DNA of 64,000 nt, taken from Streptomyces griseorubiginosus (GTDB lineage Bacteria; Actinomycetota; Actinomycetes; Streptomycetales; Streptomycetaceae). Under the pieces are notes generated by a model. That model searched no databases. It was given only the letters and a program-made list of their open reading frames with translations, and had not been told where the DNA came from. A program made the position numbers and the translations under genes. The stretch lies in the NCBI RefSeq assembly GCF_001514195.1, contig NZ_KQ948744.1, forward strand, positions 124,001 through 188,000, written 5' to 3'. This document shows positions 59,308-64,000 of the stretch, one piece after another. Within the stretch, counting starts at the first letter, position 1. Each line of letters begins with the position of its first letter.

Positions 59308-59883
59308 TCAGACGTTGACGCCGAAGTCCTGCGCGATGCCCGCCAGGCCGGACGCGTAGCCCTGGCCCACCGCGCGGAACTTCCACTCCGCGCCGTTGCG
59401 GTACAGCTCGCCGAAGACCATCGCCGTCTCCGTGGCCGCGTCCTCGGAGAGGTCGTAGCGGGCGATCTCGGCGCCGCCGGCCTGGTTGACGATGCGGATG
59501 TAGGCGTTGCGGACCTGGCCGAAGTTCTGCGAGCGGTTCTCCGCGTCGTAGATCGAGACCGGGAAGACGATCTTGTCGATGTCGGCCGGGAGGCCGGCCA
59601 GGTTGACGTTGATCGCCTCGTCGTCGCCCTCGCCCTGGCCGGTGCGGTTGTCACCGGTGTGGACGATGGTGCTGTCCGGGGTCTGCTTGTTGTTGAAGAA
59701 CACGAAGTGGGCGTCCGAGTAGACCTTGCCCTGCGTGTTGACCGCGATCGCGGAGGCGTCGAGGTCGAAGTCCGTGCCGGTGGTGGTGCGGACGTCCCAG
59801 CCGAGGCCCACGGTGACGGCGGTCAGGCCCGGAGCCTCCTTGGTGAGCGAGACGTTGCCACCCTTGGACAGGCTTACAGCCAT
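59308..59883 (-). CDS. TerD-family protein
   Basis: A 191-aa TerD protein: VSLSKGGNVSLTKEAPGL, the calcium-binding TGTDFDLDASAIA and GDDEAINVNLAGLPADIDKI, and ELYRNGAEWKFRAVGQGYASGL blocks all present. TerD domains bind Ca2+ and take part in tellurite resistance-like stress signalling and, in Streptomyces, calcium homeostasis and development. No other ter gene is adjacent. Length matches the single-domain Streptomyces Tdd proteins. Confidence 0.94.
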   Translation of the reverse strand: MAVSLSKGGNVSLTKEAPGLTAVTVGLGWDVRTTTGTDFDLDASAIAVNTQGKVYSDAHFVFFNNKQTPDSTIVHTGDNRTGQGEGDDEAINVNLAGLPADIDKIVFPVSIYDAENRSQNFGQVRNAYIRIVNQAGGAEIARYDLSEDAATETAMVFGELYRNGAEWKFRAVGQGYASGLAGIAQDFGVNV

Positions 59884-60052
59884 TGTTGGGAGTCCCTTCC
59901 CTCGTTAAGTAACGGGCACGAAGCTACAGCTACCTCTATGAACGCCGCGAGAGGTGTCCAAGGTTCCCCGCTTCTTTACTTTCTTTACCCAAGCCGGAGC
60001 AGGCGGCGGGCCGGGGATATTGGGGTGACGTGGACCGGTCAGAGGCGGGAAC

Positions 60053-60490
60053 ATGGACCCCATGTCCGGTCCTCACGTCATCCGCGGCTCCGTCTCCCTT
60101 CCCGAGGCCGAGCTCATGTGGCGTTTCTCGCGGTCGTCCGGTCCGGGCGGTCAGCACGTCAACACCAGCGACTCCCAGGTGGAGCTGCGCTTCGACCTCG
60201 CCCGCACCGAGGCCCTGCCCGACGTCTGGAAGCAGCGGGCCCTCGACAGGCTGGCCTCGCGACTCGTCGACGGGGTCGTGACCGTACGGTCCTCCGAGCA
60301 CCGGTCGCAGTGGCGGAACCGGGAGACCGCGGCCGTGCGGCTGGCCGCGCTGCTCGCCGAGGCGACGGCGCCGCCGCCCAAGCCCCGGCGGCCCACGCGG
60401 ATCCCTCGCGGGATCAATGAGCGGCGGTTGCGGGAGAAGAAGGCGCGGTCGGACACGAAGCGGGGGCGGTCCGGGCGGGACTGGGGGTAA
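60053..60490 (+). CDS. arfB: Alternative ribosome-rescue factor ArfB (YaeJ-like peptidyl-tRNA hydrolase)
   Basis: A 145-aa GGQ protein that frees ribosomes stalled on truncated mRNA by hydrolysing peptidyl-tRNA. SSGPGGQHVNTSDSQVEL has the catalytic GGQ, and the C-terminal tail is strongly basic (RRPTRIPRGINERRLREKKA), the part that enters the empty mRNA channel. The start may be ATG 60053 or 60062. Single-gene unit downstream of divergent terD. Confidence 0.9.
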   Translation: MDPMSGPHVIRGSVSLPEAELMWRFSRSSGPGGQHVNTSDSQVELRFDLARTEALPDVWKQRALDRLASRLVDGVVTVRSSEHRSQWRNRETAAVRLAALLAEATAPPPKPRRPTRIPRGINERRLREKKARSDTKRGRSGRDWG

Positions 60491-60500
60491 CCGGTCGTCG

Positions 60501-60577
60501 GTCGGGTGCGGCGCCGTCGTGGCTGGTCGCGCCCACGCGGCGGGGCCGCAATTGATACAGTCCCGCGCCCCTTAAAA
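60501..60577 (-). repeat. Dispersed Streptomyces intergenic repeat, copy 2
   Basis: The reverse complement of this segment (AAGGGGCGCGGGACTGTATC ... GTGGGCGCGACCAGCCACG) aligns over most of its length with 10012-10090. Both copies lie between convergent genes. Two copies are in opposite orientation 50 kb apart, on either side of the AICE. Confidence 0.65.
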
Positions 60578-60610
60578 AGCAGGCTCGCCGCGTTCACGTT
60601 CGTACACGGC

Positions 60611-61081
60611 CTACCCGAGGTCCAGGACCCCCACCGTCTCGCCCCCGCTCAGCTCGCCGTTCCTCCGGAAGCCCAGCCTGAGGTAGAACTCCGCCGGGCC
60701 CTTCTCGCCCTCGTGCCAGGTGACGTACAGCTCCTTCGTGCCCCGGCGGCGCAGCTCCGCGGCGACGGACTCGACGGCGAACCGGCCGTAGCCCTGACCC
60801 TGCGCGTCGGCCGCGATGTTCAGCCGCCACAGGCCGGAGCGGCGCAGGGTGCCGCCGTCGGCGCGCCAGTCGATGTCGAGGAAGGCCATGAGGAAGCCGA
60901 CCGTGCGGTCGCCGTCGACGATCAGGCGCGGCCAGGCCACGCCCGGGGGATGGACGTAGGCCTCGGCGAGCGACTGCATGACGGGGGAGACCGCGAATTC
61001 CTGGTCGGGGTGAACGCGTATCGCGGTCGCGGTTTCGAAATTCCCGGGTGTGACTTCTTCGAGGCGTGGTGCGAATGTCAT
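60611..61081 (-). CDS. GNAT-family N-acetyltransferase
   Basis: A 156-aa acetyltransferase: WRLNIAADAQGQGYGRFAVE is the acetyl-CoA loop (QGQGYG), TKELYVTWHEGEKGPAEFYL and LGFRRNGEL the last motifs. It resembles spermidine/GNAT types seen in Streptomyces but the substrate is not clear. Convergent with arfB and separated from it by the dispersed repeat. Confidence 0.85.
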   Translation of the reverse strand: MTFAPRLEEVTPGNFETATAIRVHPDQEFAVSPVMQSLAEAYVHPPGVAWPRLIVDGDRTVGFLMAFLDIDWRADGGTLRRSGLWRLNIAADAQGQGYGRFAVESVAAELRRRGTKELYVTWHEGEKGPAEFYLRLGFRRNGELSGGETVGVLDLG

Positions 61082-61124
61082 CCGGGGACCTTAGGCGGGA
61101 GCATGCGTGCGCCGCCAACGGAAT

Positions 61125-61700
61125 TCATCCCAACTGCCGATACCTGCCCCGGAAATAGGCAAGCGGCCCGCTGTCCGCGCTCGGCACCTCCGCCGTCAGG
61201 ACGCGGCCGATCACCAGGGTGTGGTCGCCGGCCTGGACGCGTTGCTCGGTGCGGCACTCCAGGGTGGCGAGGGCGCCGCCCACCAGTGCGGCGCCGGTCG
61301 CCGCGCCGCGGACGTACGGGATGTCCTCGAACAGGAGGCGGTCGCTGATGCGGCCCTTCATGGCGAAGCGGCCGGCGATGTGCCGCTGGCTCTCGGACAG
61401 GACGGAGACCGCCCAGTGCGGCTGCTCGTCGAGCAGGTCGTCCATCCGGGAGCCGGTACGCAGGCTGACCAGCACCAGAGGCGGGTCGAGGGAGACCGAC
61501 AGGAAGGCCGTGGCGGTCATGCCGACGTCCTCGCCGCCGGGGCCGTCGGCGTCGAGCGGGGGCTCGAACGCGGTCACCAGGACCACACCCGCGGCGAGCC
61601 TGGACATGGCCGCGCGGAACTCGTCGTTGCTCACCCCCACAGCATGCCCGGAGGTGGGCGAGGGGATCATCGGGGCGGCGGGGGCGGAGGAGTTCGACAC
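61125..61700 (-). CDS. Flavin reductase-like FMN-binding protein
   Basis: A 191-aa split-barrel flavin reductase: FRAAMSRLAAGVVLVTAFEP, GMTATAFLSVSLDPPLVLVS and the late DHTLVIGRVL and PLAYFRGRYR are the conserved blocks. Such proteins supply reduced flavin to monooxygenases. The GTG 61700 start is uncertain; GTG 61634 begins right at the domain. No monooxygenase gene lies beside it. Confidence 0.87.
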   Translation of the reverse strand: MSNSSAPAAPMIPSPTSGHAVGVSNDEFRAAMSRLAAGVVLVTAFEPPLDADGPGGEDVGMTATAFLSVSLDPPLVLVSLRTGSRMDDLLDEQPHWAVSVLSESQRHIAGRFAMKGRISDRLLFEDIPYVRGAATGAALVGGALATLECRTEQRVQAGDHTLVIGRVLTAEVPSADSGPLAYFRGRYRQLG

Positions 61701-61870
61701 GCCGGAAACGCTAATCTCGGCGGCGCGTGCCGCGCATCGGGCCTCCGCCCGAGACCGGACCTAGGTCTCCCGGCGGAGCGCCCACCAGCGTCTCCACAAA
61801 GAGCCAAAGTTTGTGCTCAGTAAGTGCACAGGAAAAACGCAGAAACCCCGCTCAATTGCTCACCTTTCGC

Positions 61871-61886
61871 TGTGACTTGAGTCACA
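61871..61886. promoter_or_regulatory. Candidate Crp site upstream of cdgB
   Basis: TGTGACTTGAGTCACA has 7-bp perfect arms and matches both the CRP form TGTGA-N6-TCACA and the Streptomyces Crp form GTG-N6-GNCAC. It lies about 110 bp upstream of the cdgB ATG and 16 bp left of the BldD-like site. Confidence 0.6.
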
Positions 61887-61901
61887 AGAGGTGCCAATTG
61901 T

Positions 61902-61914
61902 TGACCCTGTGTAC
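61902..61914. promoter_or_regulatory. Candidate BldD box upstream of cdgB
   Basis: TGACCCTGTGTAC fits the BldD-box pattern TNACNC(A/T)GNGTNA at every position but the last. It is 81 bp before the cdgB start. BldD control of diguanylate cyclase genes is established in Streptomyces, which supports the call. Confidence 0.6.
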
Positions 61915-61994
61915 CGAGCGGGCAGCGCGCTGTGATTCAGTGGCTGGACAGATGACCCTTGATTCGCTGCGAGGTCTCGGGGGGAGGGCAAGCA

Positions 61995-63650
61995 ATGGAG
62001 ACCGAGTCGGAGCCCTACGTCCGTCTAGCGTCCTTGCGACAACTGCACCAGGTCATGGCCGACATGAACACGGCCCGTAGCCTGGCCGACACATTGCAGA
62101 CCGTCGCCAACGGCGTGGTCACCGCACTCGGTTACGAGCTGGCGTGCGTCAATCTCGTGCGCCCCGACGGCGACCTCGTGGTCGCCGCCCTCTCCGGCAA
62201 CCAGGCCGCCGAGGCACTGATCACCGGCCGGACCGGCTCCCGCGAGTCCTGGGAGCGACGGCTGAGCATGGGCGAGACCTGGGGCGACCTGGTCTTCATA
62301 CCGCACACCGAGGGCTGGGTCCTCGACGACGACGACGTCCCGCAGTGGTACACCGACGGGCCCGCGCCCCGCTTCGAGGACGAGTGGCACCCCTCCGACC
62401 GGCTCTTCGCGCCCATGTACACCCCGAGCGTGTCCGGCGGCCAGTGCGGCGAGCTGATCGGCGTGCTCTCCGTGGACCGGCCGCGCAACGGCCGCAGGCC
62501 CGGCGCCTGGGGTCGTGAAGCGCTCCAGATGTACGCCTTCCAGGCCGCCATCGCGATCAGCAACGCGCGTCTACGTGCGAACATGCAACGGGCACTGGTC
62601 AGGCTCGAAAGGGAGCAGCAGGCCCTGCGGGCCAGCGAGGAGAGCTTCCGGCAGGCGTTCGAGTACGCCCCCTCCGGCATGGCCATCGCCGAGATGGGCG
62701 GCGACCAGCACGGCCGGATCCTGCGCACCAACGACGCCCTGTGCCGCCTGCTGGGCCGCCCCGCCTCCGCGATGCGCCGCTACTCCTTCTCCGACCTCGT
62801 CCACCCCGAGGACATAGGCACCCTGCTGCGCACCTCGGCGGAGGGCGGCCGCGCGGAGCTCCGCCTCTGTCGCCGGGACGGCACCTACCTCTGGGTCTCC
62901 CTGCGCAACTCGGTGGTCGCCGACGCCGCCGACGGACCGCGCTTCCTGCTCACCCACGTCGAGGACATCGCGGAACGCAAGCAGCGTGAGATGCAGCTCG
63001 CCCACCGCGCCTCCCACGACTCCCTGACCGGGCTGCCGAACTCCGCCGAGCTGCGCGCCCGGCTCTCCTCCCGGCTCTGTCAGCGCCCCACCCACTCCGG
63101 CGCCCTGGAGCCGATCGACGCGGCGTTCGGCCACCCCGCCTTCGACGCGGCCGGCCACGGCTTCGACTTCCGGCAGGGCGGCGCGCAGGCGTACGACACC
63201 TTCGACCACCATGTGCACACCGTCGCCCCCGAGGGGGACCGCGACGACGGCACCAAGGGGCTCGCGGTCCTCTTCTGCGACCTCGACGGCTTCAAGTCGA
63301 TCAACGACCGGTTCGGCCACAACGCGGGTGACGCGGTTCTCATCGAGGTCGCCCGGCGGCTGTCCCAGTGCGTCCGCGACGGCGACACCGTGGCCCGGCT
63401 CGGCGGCGACGAGTTCGTGATCCTCGCCGACGGGCTCGGCAAGGCCGACGCCGCCGACCTCGCCGTACGCCTGCGCAACGAGATCATCCAGCCGATCCGG
63501 GCCGAGGGACGGGCCGTGCGGGTCGGCGCCAGCTTCGGCATCGGCTGGGCGCACTGCGGGATGACGGCGGACGAAGTGTTGAAGTCAGCCGACGAGCGGA
63601 TGTACGTCGAGAAACGATCTCGTCCCAAACAACACAGACGCGCGGGCTGA
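61995..63650 (+). CDS. cdgB: Diguanylate cyclase CdgB (GAF-PAS-GGDEF)
   Basis: Makes cyclic di-GMP from two GTP; in Streptomyces it links environmental signals to BldD and development. The 551-aa protein has a GAF domain (about 15-200), a linker helix (RALVRLEREQQALRASEESF), a PAS domain (about 220-335) and a GGDEF domain with the active site ARLGGDEFVIL (GGDEF at 470-474). The product-inhibition I-site RDGD lies five residues before GGDEF. The GGDEF domain holds an extra segment of about 55 residues (about 363-420). ATG 61995 follows GGGGAGGG. No EAL domain. Domain layout and position match S. coelicolor CdgB. Confidence 0.9.
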   Translation: METESEPYVRLASLRQLHQVMADMNTARSLADTLQTVANGVVTALGYELACVNLVRPDGDLVVAALSGNQAAEALITGRTGSRESWERRLSMGETWGDLVFIPHTEGWVLDDDDVPQWYTDGPAPRFEDEWHPSDRLFAPMYTPSVSGGQCGELIGVLSVDRPRNGRRPGAWGREALQMYAFQAAIAISNARLRANMQRALVRLEREQQALRASEESFRQAFEYAPSGMAIAEMGGDQHGRILRTNDALCRLLGRPASAMRRYSFSDLVHPEDIGTLLRTSAEGGRAELRLCRRDGTYLWVSLRNSVVADAADGPRFLLTHVEDIAERKQREMQLAHRASHDSLTGLPNSAELRARLSSRLCQRPTHSGALEPIDAAFGHPAFDAAGHGFDFRQGGAQAYDTFDHHVHTVAPEGDRDDGTKGLAVLFCDLDGFKSINDRFGHNAGDAVLIEVARRLSQCVRDGDTVARLGGDEFVILADGLGKADAADLAVRLRNEIIQPIRAEGRAVRVGASFGIGWAHCGMTADEVLKSADERMYVEKRSRPKQHRRAG

Positions 63651-63771
63651 CGCCCAGGTCAGCGAGTTGATGCGATCCGGGTCACCCGTTTGGGCCATCG
63701 AGAGCGGGTAGGCTCGCCATTCTGACTCCACGTATCGCATCCGATCGCACCTGCTTGAGGAGTACCAAGGG

Positions 63772-64000
63772 ATGACGTCCGGCAACAACGGCGCGAGCAC
63801 GCCAGAGGACGACGACCCGTTCGGCTACCTCTACGCCGACGGCCAGGCCAATGGGGCCCAACCGCCCTCCGGTGGTTACGGCTACCCGAACTCCGTCAAC
63901 AGAGTGCGTTCGGTCGGCCAGCGGCAGTACGGCCAGCAGCAGGCACCCACCGCGCCGACCGCCGCGTACGGCCAGGTCCCGCAGCAGCCGCAGGGCGCCT
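63772..64000 (+). CDS. Start of a gene with a disordered Gln/Gly/Pro-rich N-terminus (partial)
   Basis: From ATG 63772 (GAGGAG-type site TTGAGGAGTACCAAGG ahead) the frame is open to the window end. The 76 residues seen are low-complexity: MTSGNNGASTPEDDDPFGYL, then GYGYPNSVNRVRSVGQRQYG and repeated Gln/Pro/Ala. Streptomyces membrane and cell-wall proteins often begin in this way, but the defining domain is outside the window. It follows cdgB by about 120 bp. Confidence 0.75.
   Translation, partial: MTSGNNGASTPEDDDPFGYLYADGQANGAQPPSGGYGYPNSVNRVRSVGQRQYGQQQAPTAPTAAYGQVPQQPQGA

Noticed and set aside
61902..61914. Reading this site as a sigma-factor -35/-10 promoter
   Set aside because: TTGACC could be a -35, but no good -10 follows at 17-18 bp; the BldD-box fit is better.

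Overview
This is a Streptomyces chromosome window. The evidence is very high GC with strong third-position GC bias, frequent GTG starts, ATGA/GTGA translational couplings, and many actinomycete-specific families (MsiK, DUF397/DUF5753 pairs, TerD, CarD, prim-pol AICE genes). The gene order phoR-phoP, carD, ispD-ispF-cysS-rlmB, msiK, SoxR-type oxidoreductase, cdgB resembles the core region around SCO4229-SCO4281 of S. coelicolor. That comparison is from memory, not from an alignment.

Left core (1-12.9 kb): the PhoR-PhoP phosphate two-component system with a PHO box upstream; a convergent DUF461-type lipoprotein; the RNA polymerase-binding regulator CarD; isoprenoid genes ispD-ispF followed by cysS and rlmB; a DoxX-family membrane protein; a sugar nucleotidyltransferase; a secreted small protein; and the multi-sugar ABC ATPase MsiK. 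A tRNA-Thr(TGT) gene follows.

Integrated element (12,962-37,768): an actinomycete integrative and conjugative element (AICE) of about 24.8 kb sits in the 3' half of tRNA-Thr, bounded by a perfect 62-bp direct repeat. Its backbone reads mostly leftwards: tyrosine integrase, excisionase, an iteron-like repeat field, an ATPase/helicase Rep, a prim-pol, a queuine tRNA-ribosyltransferase/DpdA-like protein, then a transfer module (Spd, TraB, TraA-like, Spd, RRQRL-type zinc protein, DUF2637, DUF6303-like, DUF6284-like). A GntR regulator with three operator-like palindromes is coupled to a YdcF-family gene. Accessory genes form two groups. One is a pair of HNH nucleases (one with an N-terminal PUA/EVE-like plus zinc-ribbon module) between the replication and transfer modules. 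The other is a right-end cargo: a 1273-aa STAND-like NTPase with about 18 nearly identical TPRs, a broken MrcB-N-like gene, a frameshifted gene with a 14-G tract, and a 1085-aa NACHT protein with an N-terminal HTH-like region. This looks like a mobile defence island and is the most interesting part of the window.

Right core (37.8-64 kb): acetyltransferases, an APH(6)-type phosphotransferase, a rhomboid-like protein, a FAD oxidoreductase, a large secreted Ig-like protein, a SoxR-box-controlled quinone oxidoreductase/MFS operon, an M1 peptidase, a LysR/aldo-keto reductase pair, a TetR/hydrolase pair sharing a large palindrome, a Uma2-type protein, a winged-helix protein, a WhiJ-like ATPase/XRE/DUF397 cluster, TerD, ArfB, a flavin reductase, and the diguanylate cyclase cdgB with candidate Crp and BldD sites upstream. 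The window ends inside a disordered-N-terminus gene.
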